Shown one piece after another: positions 18,036-25,855 of a stretch of DNA of 38,434 nt; position 1 is the stretch's first letter; each line of letters opens with the position of its first letter. The notes below the pieces were generated by a model that saw only the letters and a program-made list of their open reading frames with translations, searched no databases and was not told the DNA's origin. Where the stretch lies: contig NZ_QAIQ01000094.1 in assembly GCF_003061105.1 (NCBI RefSeq), forward strand, positions 1 through 38,434, read 5' to 3'. The DNA comes from Arthrobacter sp. HMWF013 (lineage in GTDB: Bacteria; Actinomycetota; Actinomycetes; Actinomycetales; Micrococcaceae). The position numbers and the translations under genes were made by a program.

Positions 18036-19111
18036 CGACCATAAACGGATACACTCTGACCTCAGATTTCACTACAGCCGGGGGCGGTCAGTGCAGATGG
18101 GCCTTCGCTGAGAAAGGTGGGACGTCTTACTTTCTTAAGGAGTTCCTTCGACCCACCTTCCCGCTTCCCGATGGACCGGGGTCAGAAGCGACTAAGTCGA
18201 GGAAACGGGCACAGTGTGCTGTGTTTGAAACGCGTCACAGGGAGTTGCAGCAACTGCTTGGTGAGATTTCCTCGGAAGGCGGGAATCTAATAGTTACCAA
18301 GGAATTCTTCCGCGAAAAGGCTAAGTACTACAAAGTAACTGCGAAGGTGGATGTAAGTTCATCGTCGATGAACGAAGTCAGTAGGCTCCCACCTATTCAG
18401 CGGGTCGTGCTCGCATCGACGGTCGCGCACAGCGTTGGGATATTGCACCGTCTCGGCATCGTTCACGGTGACATTAAGCCAGCAAACGTCCTTCTCAAAG
18501 TTACTGAAAAGGGCTACCACACAGCTAAGCTAATCGACTTTGACGACTGCTTCAAAGCGGGCGAACCAGCCCCCAGCGAGGAACTCGTTGTCGATCTGGC
18601 TTACGCTGCCCCTGAAGCGAATAAGTACCTGCGAGAAGAAGGGCCGGGCGAGGATGTGACTTGCGCGGCGGACATTTTCGCTCTGGGTCTGATCTTCTGC
18701 CAGTATCTCACGGGGCAAAAGCCCCAATTTGTAGGCGGCCCAGCAGCGCCCTCCGGAGCAGCGCCTGCCGACTTACTCATGGCGGGAAGTGAGCTATCTA
18801 CCGGTCTGGAACACGGCTGGCCCGATGCCCATAAGCTCATATCATCGATGCTTGCGCCGGATTTCTCCGATCGCCCCAGTATTGGCAAAGTAGCGGAAGA
18901 ACTACAGGCGATTCGGCGGTCAGATTTGACTGGCGTCAGTATAGGAGCATCAGCTCGTTCATCTCGGCTTAAGGGGCGCCTCGCGACAGTTCCCCGCAGT
19001 ACTGAGCCTAAGTCGATACGGGTAGAGACAGGGTCAAAGGCCCTGAGCGACGCCACCGCGCCGAGCCGTTTGCGCGGCTCGCTGACGCGCAAGACCAGCA
19101 AAGAATCGTAG
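18032..19111 (+). CDS. Ser/Thr protein kinase of the TerY-P triad
   Basis: 359 aa from GTG 18032, overlapping the PP2C stop (GTGA). Kinase motifs: a Gly-rich loop (AGGGQ), Lys36 (FLKEF), catalytic loop VHGDIKPAN (D147, K149, N152), DFD in place of DFG (169-171), AAPE (192-195) and D214 in ADIFALG. Asp in place of Gly at the DFG site is unusual but occurs in some bacterial kinases. After about residue 290 the tail is Ser/Arg-rich and disordered-looking, a likely site of autophosphorylation. Catalytic residues are all present, so it should be active and countered by the PP2C gene. Confidence 0.93.
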   Translation: MTTINGYTLTSDFTTAGGGQCRWAFAEKGGTSYFLKEFLRPTFPLPDGPGSEATKSRKRAQCAVFETRHRELQQLLGEISSEGGNLIVTKEFFREKAKYYKVTAKVDVSSSSMNEVSRLPPIQRVVLASTVAHSVGILHRLGIVHGDIKPANVLLKVTEKGYHTAKLIDFDDCFKAGEPAPSEELVVDLAYAAPEANKYLREEGPGEDVTCAADIFALGLIFCQYLTGQKPQFVGGPAAPSGAAPADLLMAGSELSTGLEHGWPDAHKLISSMLAPDFSDRPSIGKVAEELQAIRRSDLTGVSIGASARSSRLKGRLATVPRSTEPKSIRVETGSKALSDATAPSRLRGSLTRKTSKES

Positions 19112-19112
19112 T

Positions 19113-19880
19113 TTGACGTCGCGAGTTTGTGAGGTCTGCGATAACCCAAACCTGCCCGAGGCATCACATTGCGCTTGGTGTGAGACGACTTTGCCTCGAT
19201 CGGCGATTACTCTTACCCGTGTCGCAACTGACGGTGAGGGGACTGGCGTCAAGGCAACGCGTTACCGCATTTGGCCGTTCGCGGTAGGGGCTCTAGCCGT
19301 AACCCTAGGAGGATTCGCGCTTGCATTTAGTACCTCCACTAGCGGTCCTGACGCCGGCGACGGCAGCTCTGCCCCTGCCTCTGTGTCACTGAGCATCGGA
19401 CCTAGTGCCTCCTCTTCAGCCTCGGAGCCCACTTACTCGATTGCTGGCGCATCTGTCGGTGAATGCCTGAATACAAATCCCATTCACCTTATTCGGTCCG
19501 GATTTGAGGCCGAGCCTGTGCCGTGCGATGGTGGCGAAAGCTTGACGAGAGTCTTGAACGTAAGTGAGGTAAAACCAACAGATGAGGCGTGTTCCACTTT
19601 TGGACGTCTGTACGCCTTCCATAAAGATGCTTTTTACTGCTTTGAGGTAGTTCTTCGAGCTGGACAGTGTGTACAGGCCAAAGAAGCAAACGACGGCGTT
19701 CGTGCGCAGTTTGGCCTCGTCAATAATTGTGGAAGCCCGCTCGATGCGGAGTATCCCGTCAGCTTGAGGCTCTTGAGCGTGAGTCCTCCCATGGAAGATA
19801 CAAATGTCATTTGTTCGGCGGAAAATCTCAGATACGAACTCCCCGATCTCGGACTCATCGTATGCGCGCAAAGAATATGA
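19113..19880 (+). CDS. Zn-ribbon protein with membrane anchor and extracytoplasmic domain
   Basis: 255 aa from TTG 19113, directly after the kinase. A zinc ribbon occupies residues 6-23 (C6-x2-C9, C20-x2-C23). A short basic linker leads to a membrane helix (about 50-72, WPFAVGALAVTLGGFALAF), a low-complexity Ser/Ala linker, and a C-terminal extracytoplasmic domain of about 140 residues with conserved cysteines (VGECL, VPCDGG, AGQCVQ, NNCGSP) likely forming disulfides. Zn-ribbon-plus-membrane proteins next to TerY-P genes suggest a link between an external signal and the cytoplasmic kinase. No known receptor family was recognised. Confidence 0.75.
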   Translation: MTSRVCEVCDNPNLPEASHCAWCETTLPRSAITLTRVATDGEGTGVKATRYRIWPFAVGALAVTLGGFALAFSTSTSGPDAGDGSSAPASVSLSIGPSASSSASEPTYSIAGASVGECLNTNPIHLIRSGFEAEPVPCDGGESLTRVLNVSEVKPTDEACSTFGRLYAFHKDAFYCFEVVLRAGQCVQAKEANDGVRAQFGLVNNCGSPLDAEYPVSLRLLSVSPPMEDTNVICSAENLRYELPDLGLIVCAQRI

Positions 19881-19998
19881 ATACCGATACTTCCGGGAAC
19901 ACTTTTGGCACTAGTCGAAGTTGGGGCACATGGATAGCATTGGGCACACGCTGGCTTGGTGTCTGGCATGAGCAGAATGACTAGGAACGGAAACAAAA

Positions 19999-20253
19999 AT
20001 GGACGGTACACACGATTCGTCAGCAGCTTCAACCCCGGCGCACTCAGGACGCTCCCGGCCTGAGGCTTCAGAAGTCCGACCTGCGGAACCGGCATCGGTT
20101 GCCAAGAGCCCCTTGCGGGACTATGTAAACGATTCCATGGCGCAGCAGTATCGCTCCACGCAAGAGCGGGAGGCGCGCGAACGCCGTAAATCCTTGGATC
20201 GTGACCTGACCGCTGAGAGTCGGCGCCGGTCCCGCGAAACTAGGCAGCGGTAA
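19999..20253 (+). CDS. Small highly charged protein
   Basis: 84 aa starting at ATG 19999 with AGGAACGGA upstream. The N-terminal half is Ala/Pro/Ser-rich and disordered; the C-terminal half is strongly Arg/Glu-rich and probably helical (STQEREARERRKSLDRDL). No family was recognised. It is downstream of the Zn-ribbon gene by 118 bases and convergent with the coupling-protein gene, with only 8 bases between the stops. It may be a DNA- or RNA-binding accessory, but composition alone is weak support. Confidence 0.5.
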   Translation: MDGTHDSSAASTPAHSGRSRPEASEVRPAEPASVAKSPLRDYVNDSMAQQYRSTQEREARERRKSLDRDLTAESRRRSRETRQR

Positions 20254-20261
20254 GACAAGTA

Positions 20262-21725
20262 TCAGCGCTGTAGATCGACGAGGAAAGGCTGATCGCTGAC
20301 GGCCCATGAGTGAATCACTGCGATTCGACCATCGATCGGGGGAGACATTATTTCTCTTTGCCCCAATACGGGGACGGAAGCATAAGTGGCGGAGGAAGTC
20401 GCAGGACTTCTTCCCGCCGAACGGGTTCGTGTTACCGACGGGACGGAATGATGGCCAAGTCGGTCGGACATATGACGCGCCGTCAATGGTGACGAATTCT
20501 CCATGACAATGAGCGTCCCAGCGTTTGAAACAATCGACGAGCGTTCATTGTCGTTTTTGAAATGCGCGAGGTCCTGAACAGCCAGCACCACTGCGACCGA
20601 TGCTCCACGTGCCACGCTTAGCAGCTCGTCATAGTCGATCCGGTCGGAGAGCCGAGCGGCTTCATCGAGGACTAACAAGACAGGACAGCTCTCTATACTA
20701 AATCGATCGAATGCCTTGTGGAGCACCTGTTTGATGAAAAGGCTTGAAAATGTGACGGACATCGGTCCATCGTGCATTGGCGCAACGACGGAGACGACTT
20801 GAGGGCTGCTCAGTACGTCGGAGGTCTTGAAGGTGGGGCGGCGCGAAACCGCCTCAATGCTGGGTGAGGATATGGCATCGAGTTTGGCAAGAACGCCGCT
20901 GACTCTTTTGCTGTAGTCCTCCGGATACAAATCTGCTAAGTCCCTGAGTCGAGTGGCTGCTGGGGACCGAGGGTCTCTGGCAACAATGCGTCGAACGCTT
21001 TCCTGATCAGCAAGCGTTCTCATCAGCGTAGAAGTGGAAGTCGGCGTTTTCAGCCGCGATTCCCTCAGGGATTCCAAAAGGCCTCGCAGGCAGCGATTGT
21101 CCTGATCGAAAAAGTGTTTGTCCGTTCCGGGCGGGGCGGTTCTGCCTATTATGGAGGCACAAGCATTGTCGATTGCCCGGTCAGAGTCCAGCTCGGCGAG
21201 CCAATTCCAGCGAGCCGATGTCTCGGGTTTTCGGTAATCAATTTCGGATATTCTTGCCCCGGTTGGCAATCCGTTGGCACGAACTTGATCCATCAAGTCG
21301 CCTTTTACATCCACTGTGATGACCGAGTAACCCGCTGCAACTCCGGCGGCAATCCACGGAGCAATGATGCTGCTGGTTTTGCCCGACCCCTGTTTTCCTG
21401 CAAGGAGTACGTGGCCGTCGATCACGCTGCTCGGAAAACCGAAACTCCCTAGAGAACCTCGTCGAACATCCATGAACCTGCCGAGCCGGAAAGGAGCAGT
21501 CTCGTACTCCTTGGGAATTCGACGGACGTTGAGAAGCCCTCGGTAGTCATGAAAACCTGTGGCTGAGCCGGGTTCGGGGGAGCGATCGCCCGGAGCCAAA
21601 AATCCTCGGTACGCCGCACGGTTCGATAAATGGTTATCGAGCGCCTCGGTCGCCGCTTGTGACGCCCGACCTGTGGCTCGACCCAATGCTGCCGTGGTCT
21701 TGAACACTGCTCGCCAATAGTCCAA
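20262..21725 (-). CDS. VirD4/TraG-like type IV coupling ATPase without N-terminal membrane helices
   Basis: 487 aa from TTG 21725. Walker A is AGKQGSGKTSS (109-119), then VITVDVKGDL, where coupling proteins read DxKG(D/E), and Walker B VLLVLDEAARL (349-359). The C-terminal part keeps the coupling-protein signature (AVVLAVQDLAHF, then NAGTLIVMEN, then ARHMSDRLG). Classical coupling proteins start with two membrane helices; here the N-terminal 90 residues are polar, so the protein is probably soluble. It would pump DNA in plasmid or element transfer. No VirB4 or other secretion gene is visible, so transfer would need a helper. Start is uncertain: no ATG/GTG lies between it and an upstream in-frame TAG. 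Confidence 0.85.
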   Translation of the reverse strand: MDYWRAVFKTTAALGRATGRASQAATEALDNHLSNRAAYRGFLAPGDRSPEPGSATGFHDYRGLLNVRRIPKEYETAPFRLGRFMDVRRGSLGSFGFPSSVIDGHVLLAGKQGSGKTSSIIAPWIAAGVAAGYSVITVDVKGDLMDQVRANGLPTGARISEIDYRKPETSARWNWLAELDSDRAIDNACASIIGRTAPPGTDKHFFDQDNRCLRGLLESLRESRLKTPTSTSTLMRTLADQESVRRIVARDPRSPAATRLRDLADLYPEDYSKRVSGVLAKLDAISSPSIEAVSRRPTFKTSDVLSSPQVVSVVAPMHDGPMSVTFSSLFIKQVLHKAFDRFSIESCPVLLVLDEAARLSDRIDYDELLSVARGASVAVVLAVQDLAHFKNDNERSSIVSNAGTLIVMENSSPLTARHMSDRLGHHSVPSVTRTRSAGRSPATSSATYASVPVLGQREIMSPPIDGRIAVIHSWAVSDQPFLVDLQR

Positions 21726-22241
21726 TGTGCCCCAATCATTTTCTCCAGCGTCCCGCTGAGTCTATGTGGCGAGGTAGCTGTTTCAAAGATCGGCACGACG
21801 TCCAGAGTCCTCCTAGGTGTAGCGGGGCCCATCAGGGAACAGGGAAGAGAGCCAGCCGAAACGGGGATTTTCACCAGCCCAAAGGGTGGGTGGATGTAAG
21901 CCCGCCGCCGCAAGTGGCCATTATTCTAAGCTTTCCCGCTGGTGGGAGAACAAGGAAGCCACCTTGTCGAAGCGATTCTGCGAGGCCGCTGAAAAGCTGT
22001 ACCCATCTTGAGAGGGTGCGCGGAGTTTGAGCGTCCGCAGTGTATTCAGGTCCACAAGTTGTACCAACCCGTCGGGGGAGAGGCAGCCTCCTCCATCCTC
22101 CATAGTCCCCGCGTCTGAATCGAGGAGTTGGCGTGGGCTTGTCATGGCTCAAATCCGTTCGGTTCATCTATCACTATTAATTGACAACATTGTTGGTTAA
22201 GCTGTCCACAATTGAGCAGTTTGATTAATAGGGGACAGCAA
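21726..22241. other. Divergent intergenic region with an operator-like inverted repeat
   Basis: About 515 bases between the coupling-protein gene (minus) and the Pro/Ala-rich protein gene (plus). No convincing gene. An inverted repeat CAACA-T-TGTTG (22185-22195) sits inside a TTGACA-containing AT-rich stretch about 50 bases upstream of the plus-strand start, a plausible regulator site. A -10 box could not be fixed. Confidence 0.4.
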
Positions 22242-22940
22242 ATGAAAGATTCTGCACTGCGAGGCACGCTGATACTGAGTGGGATGCTCATTCTGATGGC
22301 GATAGCCGGAACGGCTTATGCGGCAGAAGCGCCGGGGGTTGGTTCGTCAGGGGGCGATGGTCAGACCAGCTTTGTTGCTCCGCCAGCTCCATCAGCGCCG
22401 CCCGTTTCGTCCAATCCGTTTTGCACGGTCAACATGGGGGACTGCCCTCTGACGGGGGGTACGATGCCTCAACCAATCCCAGTAGCTCCTGCGCCTGTGT
22501 ATCAGGCCCCAGCCCCGGTCTACTTGGCTCCTGTGCCTGCTGCACCCGTTTACCAAGCTCCGGGTCCAGCGCCGGTAGTTCCTGCTCCGGCGGCTTATGC
22601 TCCAGAAGTGGTCGCTCTTCTTCAGGCTCCTGCCCCAGTGATCAATAACCCCGTGGCCGTTGAGGGTGAGTCATCACTGACGTTGACCCCGGTTGAAGTG
22701 GAACCAGCAGCGGATGCTCAGGCCATCAGCGAGGAAGCAATCAGTAGGGCTCCGACTAGTAGCTCCAGTGTGAGTCCTTCGCCGTCGCCATCACCGAGTG
22801 CAAACAATGTGATCGAAGCAAGCTCGGTCAACAGCGTAGAGGGATTCAATGCATTGCCCATCGTCTTTCTTGCTGGCCTTGGTGGTGTCTTTGTTGGTGC
22901 TTTTTTCGCTTTCCAGAAATGGCGTTCTAAGCGCTTGTAA
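22242..22940 (+). CDS. Secreted Pro/Ala-rich protein with C-terminal membrane anchor
   Basis: 232 aa from ATG 22242, chosen over GTG 22212 because AGGGGA lies just upstream and the signal peptide then starts at residue 1. Residues 1-27 form a signal peptide ending in AYA-A. The middle is an imperfect Pro/Ala repeat region (about 70-130, units like APVYQAPAPVYLAP), then a Ser/Pro linker (SSSSVSPSPSPSPS), and the C-terminal helix plus KWRSKRL tail is a typical stop-transfer anchor. There is no LPxTG. This is the look of an actinobacterial surface stalk protein; in an element it could help mating-pair contact, but that is a guess. Confidence 0.75.
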   Translation: MKDSALRGTLILSGMLILMAIAGTAYAAEAPGVGSSGGDGQTSFVAPPAPSAPPVSSNPFCTVNMGDCPLTGGTMPQPIPVAPAPVYQAPAPVYLAPVPAAPVYQAPGPAPVVPAPAAYAPEVVALLQAPAPVINNPVAVEGESSLTLTPVEVEPAADAQAISEEAISRAPTSSSSVSPSPSPSPSANNVIEASSVNSVEGFNALPIVFLAGLGGVFVGAFFAFQKWRSKRL

Positions 22941-23122
22941 TAACTTGAATGTGCGAGAGCCGCTCTGTGACCCCTATAGGGCCTGCTGGGCGGTTTTACT
23001 CATGGATGATATGTAGTCGGACGTATTGCATGGAGACATTTGCTAGTCATTGGATGCGTCCAAGTGCGTCACCGCATCTCTATTCACCTCCGGACCCACG
23101 ACGCAAACATTGCTCGCGCTCA

Positions 23123-23683
23123 TCACGCCACGGCCTCTGCTGCTTCCTCCAACAGTTCGCTGATGCGAGCGGCATGCTGCGGGTTGATGAAGTACGTCTT
23201 GCCCTTGCCCGCGCCATCAGTGAGCACCAGACGACCGTCGATGAGGCGACCCATGTGACGGCCAAATACGCTGCTGGACATCACAAGCGGAATGTCGATG
23301 CGGCGTACAGGACCATCAGCGTTCAGGATGAAGTCGAGAATGTCGCGGCGAACCTTGACGTTGAGAGCGTACTTCTTCCAGTAAGGTTCCATCACCTCCG
23401 GATTACTCATCGCTTCCTGCAAGTTAGCCGCGATGTCTTCCACTGTCTCCGCAGCAGTGACTTTTCTGTGCCGCAGGGCTGCTCCCAGTGCATGAAGAGC
23501 AGTCAACTCCTGCGGCGTGTAGTCACTGTCCACAGGGAGACCGTACTCAGTACGTTCGGAGGACACGCAGCAGTGTTCCAGAACGAGGACCGGCTCACGC
23601 ACCCAGAACCTGATCAACACGCCGAGGGACAATACGAGTCCAGCAATAATGCTGGTAATCAAGAGTGATGTTTCACTGCACAT
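23123..23683 (-). CDS. Membrane-anchored winged-helix-like protein
   Basis: 186 aa from ATG 23683, chosen because TTAGGGCG lies upstream; the frame continues to 23854. A single membrane segment at 7-24 (LLITSIIAGLVLSLGVLI) is followed by a linker, helices (YTPQELTALHALGAALRH) and a C-terminal winged-helix-like domain (about 112-186: VRRDILDFILNADGP, SSSVFGRHMGRLIDGRLV, a basic wing GAGKGKTYFINP). The arrangement suggests a transcription or copy-number regulator tethered to the membrane. Family not recognised by name. Confidence 0.65.
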   Translation of the reverse strand: MCSETSLLITSIIAGLVLSLGVLIRFWVREPVLVLEHCCVSSERTEYGLPVDSDYTPQELTALHALGAALRHRKVTAAETVEDIAANLQEAMSNPEVMEPYWKKYALNVKVRRDILDFILNADGPVRRIDIPLVMSSSVFGRHMGRLIDGRLVLTDGAGKGKTYFINPQHAARISELLEEAAEAVA

Positions 23684-24010
23684 GCAATTCGCCCTAACTT
23701 CTTCAATGTCTGAGCAGCCGCGTGTGAATTCGTTTGCTCGTTCTCGACTGGTCTCCGGTATGAAGGCAAGCATGTGAGGCGACACACATAAGATAGCGGG
23801 GTTGATTTTACGAGGCTCTCGGGCAAGAAAATTGCGCTTGCGGTTTACATCCACAGCAATGCTTTCAGTACGAACGTGGTAATCACGGACATCAACATCA
23901 GCCTGTTTGCGTGCAACACAGAATTGTTTGCACCAGCAGAACGCAGCGAACCCAAATTACTGCTGTAATGGGGCTGTTAATATGGTTGTCACTTCGCTAA
24001 GGTGAGACGC
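23684..24010. other. Divergent promoter region
   Basis: About 327 bases between the winged-helix gene and the 92-aa gene. Contains the inverted repeat ATTAC-TGCT-GTAAT (23956-23969), a likely operator, about 40 bases before the plus-strand start, and a TTAATAT -10-like box (23976-23982) next to it. Nothing else recognised. Confidence 0.4.
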
Positions 24011-24289
24011 ATGGCAGCAGAACGCGTTCTCGAAAAAACGCTCATCAATGAGCGCGTCACTGTCATCACAATGGAGAAGGTCGAAGATCACGAACTCGTT
24101 GGACTGCACGCCGTGCTCAAAACATTTGTAATTGGCGTGGAGGGAATCGATCCGCAGACTACCTACGTTGCTTACACGAGTAACACTTCAGCGAGCATTG
24201 GACATCAACAAGTCGTAATGGAAATCCGAAGGTGGTTAGTTGCCATCAACGACCACATTCACCCGGCGCTTAGAGAAGGAACGCTATGA
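24011..24289 (+). CDS. Hypothetical protein (92 aa)
   Basis: 92 aa from ATG 24011, with AAGGTGAG 6 bases upstream (GTG 24002 is an alternative). Mixed alpha/beta composition with a C-terminal helix (VVMEIRRWLVAINDHIHPAL). Not recognised. It overlaps the next gene by 4 bases (ATGA), so the two form an operon, probably controlled by the inverted repeat at 23956. Confidence 0.65.
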   Translation: MAAERVLEKTLINERVTVITMEKVEDHELVGLHAVLKTFVIGVEGIDPQTTYVAYTSNTSASIGHQQVVMEIRRWLVAINDHIHPALREGTL

Positions 24290-24621
24290 TGATTCGTGAC
24301 TTACAAGGCAACGAATCGTCTGTCGAAGAGTCGAAGGAATTAGTGCGCTCGGGCAAGGTGGAGGTCGGCTACGACATCGTGCCGTACGACGACGGAGTGG
24401 TGACGATCAAATCTCGGCTGCAACCACTGGCCCACGACGAAACGGACCCTTTATTCCTTACCCACGTTCGCGGCGATAAGGTGACGGGGTGGCTGGAGTA
24501 CGGCACTAACAGCGAAGAAGAATGTAAGCGCCACCATGACGCGTTAGTTGATCGCTATAGATTGCTGGAGCGTGAACGAACTGCGGGAATACCCAAGATT
24601 CTGCTCAACGGCGTACTCTAA
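24286..24621 (+). CDS. Hypothetical protein (111 aa)
   Basis: 111 aa, translationally coupled to the 92-aa gene (ATGATG overlapping its stop). Acidic, with a beta-rich N-terminal half (KVEVGYDIVPYDDGVVTIKS) and a helical C-terminal half (EEECKRHHDALVDRYRLLERE). No family recognised. A terminator follows at 24686, closing the two-gene operon. Confidence 0.65.
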   Translation: MMIRDLQGNESSVEESKELVRSGKVEVGYDIVPYDDGVVTIKSRLQPLAHDETDPLFLTHVRGDKVTGWLEYGTNSEEECKRHHDALVDRYRLLERERTAGIPKILLNGVL

Positions 24622-24685
24622 AGCCACGGCTCCGCCCCGTTGCCGCGCGCAGCAGCCCGCCCGTTCGGTCAATCAGTGTTAAGTG

Positions 24686-24725
24686 AAAAGGCCCGGCAGC
24701 AGATGATTTCTGGGCCGGTGCTTTT
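24686..24725 (+). terminator. Intrinsic terminator
   Basis: AAAAGGCCCGGC (24686-24697) pairs at 10 of 12 positions with GCCGGTGCTTTT (24714-24725), loop 16 bases, ending in TTTT. It follows the 111-aa gene by 64 bases. Confidence 0.75.
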
Positions 24726-24770
24726 CGCAACTTCATAAGGGTGATAACTGAGAATCAACAGCAATATGGA

Positions 24771-24787
24771 ATACCCCTAGGGGGTAT
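24771..24787. promoter_or_regulatory. CsoR-type operator-like perfect inverted repeat
   Basis: ATACCCC-TAG-GGGGTAT is a perfect 7-bp inverted repeat with a 3-base centre. It matches the TACCC-N-GGGTA form of CsoR copper-sensor operators in Gram-positive bacteria. No copper gene or CsoR homologue is visible in this window, so it may serve another regulator or be part of a replication or transfer origin. Confidence 0.4.
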
Positions 24788-25050
24788 CGAATGTAGAGCA
24801 GGGGGGAGGCGAAGCATTTACCCCCCACGTGACCCGTACAGCCGCCATTTCGCATTGCGCGCCCTTCCCGCAGCTTCTCGGAGCTTCCCGTAGCAGCCAT
24901 AAGGGCCTTCAGAGCATGCATAGCCGTCAAATCCAGCCCTTTCGGTTCCACTGGCGAGAGTTCGGGTGATCCCTATCCCACTGCCGGGTACCAAGCCATC
25001 AGTGGTTATGCCGGTTAGGTTAGCGGGATATTGAGAAAGAACAGATTGGG
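24788..25050. other. Structured non-coding region, possible origin
   Basis: About 260 bases without a convincing gene. It holds a GGGGGG/CCCCCC hairpin (24801-24826), a repeated GAAGCT pattern on the minus strand near 24865-24895, and CCACTG/CAGTGG arms near 24979-25005. With the palindrome at 24771 it lies about 0.8 kb downstream of the rep stop. It could be a replication or transfer origin; nothing seen proves it. Confidence 0.3.
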
Positions 25051-25650
25051 TCAGTTCTCGTGCCACGAAGCGTCTGGCGGTGCGATTGAGAAGTACAGTT
25101 CGGCTAACTCACGCTCCACCGCCGGACACTGTTCCATTATCAGCCAGTGCAAGTACAAGGCGTTGTAGGTCGTCGTCTTCTCAACACCCTTACGGAAACT
25201 GATCAAGCGGATATCCCGCGTCCTTGAGTCGTAACCGTCAGAGAGCGAGTGCGCTACGGCATTCCTCAACTCGAACAGGCGGCTCAGTACAGGAACGACA
25301 AAGGGGTAATTATCTGTTAGCTCTTTGCGGTCCAGTATGCGTTTCAGCAAACTAATCCGTTGCTCAATGGACAGCCTGCCAAGCATCTCGTGCTGTAGCT
25401 CCTGCGCCGTCGAGGCGCTCTGACCGTAGCCAGCAGCAATGGCGCCACCGATTAACAGTTCGAGCCGCACCCCTAGCTCAAGAATCTCGGCACGAGTTCG
25501 GTGGAACGTCTGACCGACGGACCTACCCCACAAAATCTCTGTCATGAAGCGAACGTACCAGAGCGCGCCATTCATCAACGGTCGAACCTCAAGGGACTCG
25601 ATGACCATAATGCGCTCCGTGCTGGGCTTAGCAAACGCTGTCCTCATCAT
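25051..25650 (-). CDS. HEPN-like protein
   Basis: 199 aa from ATG 25650, chosen because TGGAG lies 5 bases upstream; the frame extends to 25716. All-helical appearance, with FELRNAVAHSL giving R129-N130-x3-H134, the R[ND]xxxH motif of HEPN nucleases, in a helix with suitable flanking hydrophobic residues. It starts within a small, apparently frameshifted acidic ORF upstream, a toxin/antitoxin-like arrangement. It also sits next to rep, so it may be a plasmid stabilisation gene. The helical R-N-x-x-A-H context resembles non-toxic HEPN proteins too. Confidence 0.6.
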   Translation of the reverse strand: MMRTAFAKPSTERIMVIESLEVRPLMNGALWYVRFMTEILWGRSVGQTFHRTRAEILELGVRLELLIGGAIAAGYGQSASTAQELQHEMLGRLSIEQRISLLKRILDRKELTDNYPFVVPVLSRLFELRNAVAHSLSDGYDSRTRDIRLISFRKGVEKTTTYNALYLHWLIMEQCPAVERELAELYFSIAPPDASWHEN

Positions 25651-25764
25651 TGATCTCCAGCAGCCATTCAGCGTCGCCCAGCGCCTCCGCCAGTAGTTCA
25701 TCTGCCTGAGTGTCATTTACGGCATTACCTGAGAGTCATGGACAGCTTTATCGGCTGCCATACG
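25628..25764 (-). pseudogene. Small acidic ORF with a frameshift upstream of the HEPN-like gene
   Basis: ATG 25764 has GGAG 9 bases upstream and reads MAADKAVHDSQ, but that frame stops after 14 codons. In another frame the sequence continues to a natural end (NDTQADELLAEALGDAEWLL, then EINDEDSVC, stop at 25628), overlapping the HEPN-like start by 23 bases. The break coincides with a near-tandem repeat (ATGACTCTCAGG / ATGACACTCAGG). This suggests a decayed or frameshift-dependent small partner of the HEPN-like gene. It could be a sequencing error. Confidence 0.35.
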
Positions 25765-25855
25765 CGCAATCTCCGAGTAATGCCACTGAGTACGTTGTGC
25801 TCGTGTCGTTACCCTTCCCAACTTAGTTTGAAGGATTTGTTTGCTAGTGCAGTGA

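Noticed and set aside
21449-21913. 154-aa open frame on the minus strand upstream of and overlapping the coupling-protein gene
   Set aside because: It overlaps the true coding frame in another phase and has shadow-like composition.
22490-22640. Imperfect Pro/Ala codon repeats that could be read as a DNA repeat array
   Set aside because: The repetition follows the protein's Ala-Pro-x-Tyr units; it is not a CRISPR or iteron array.
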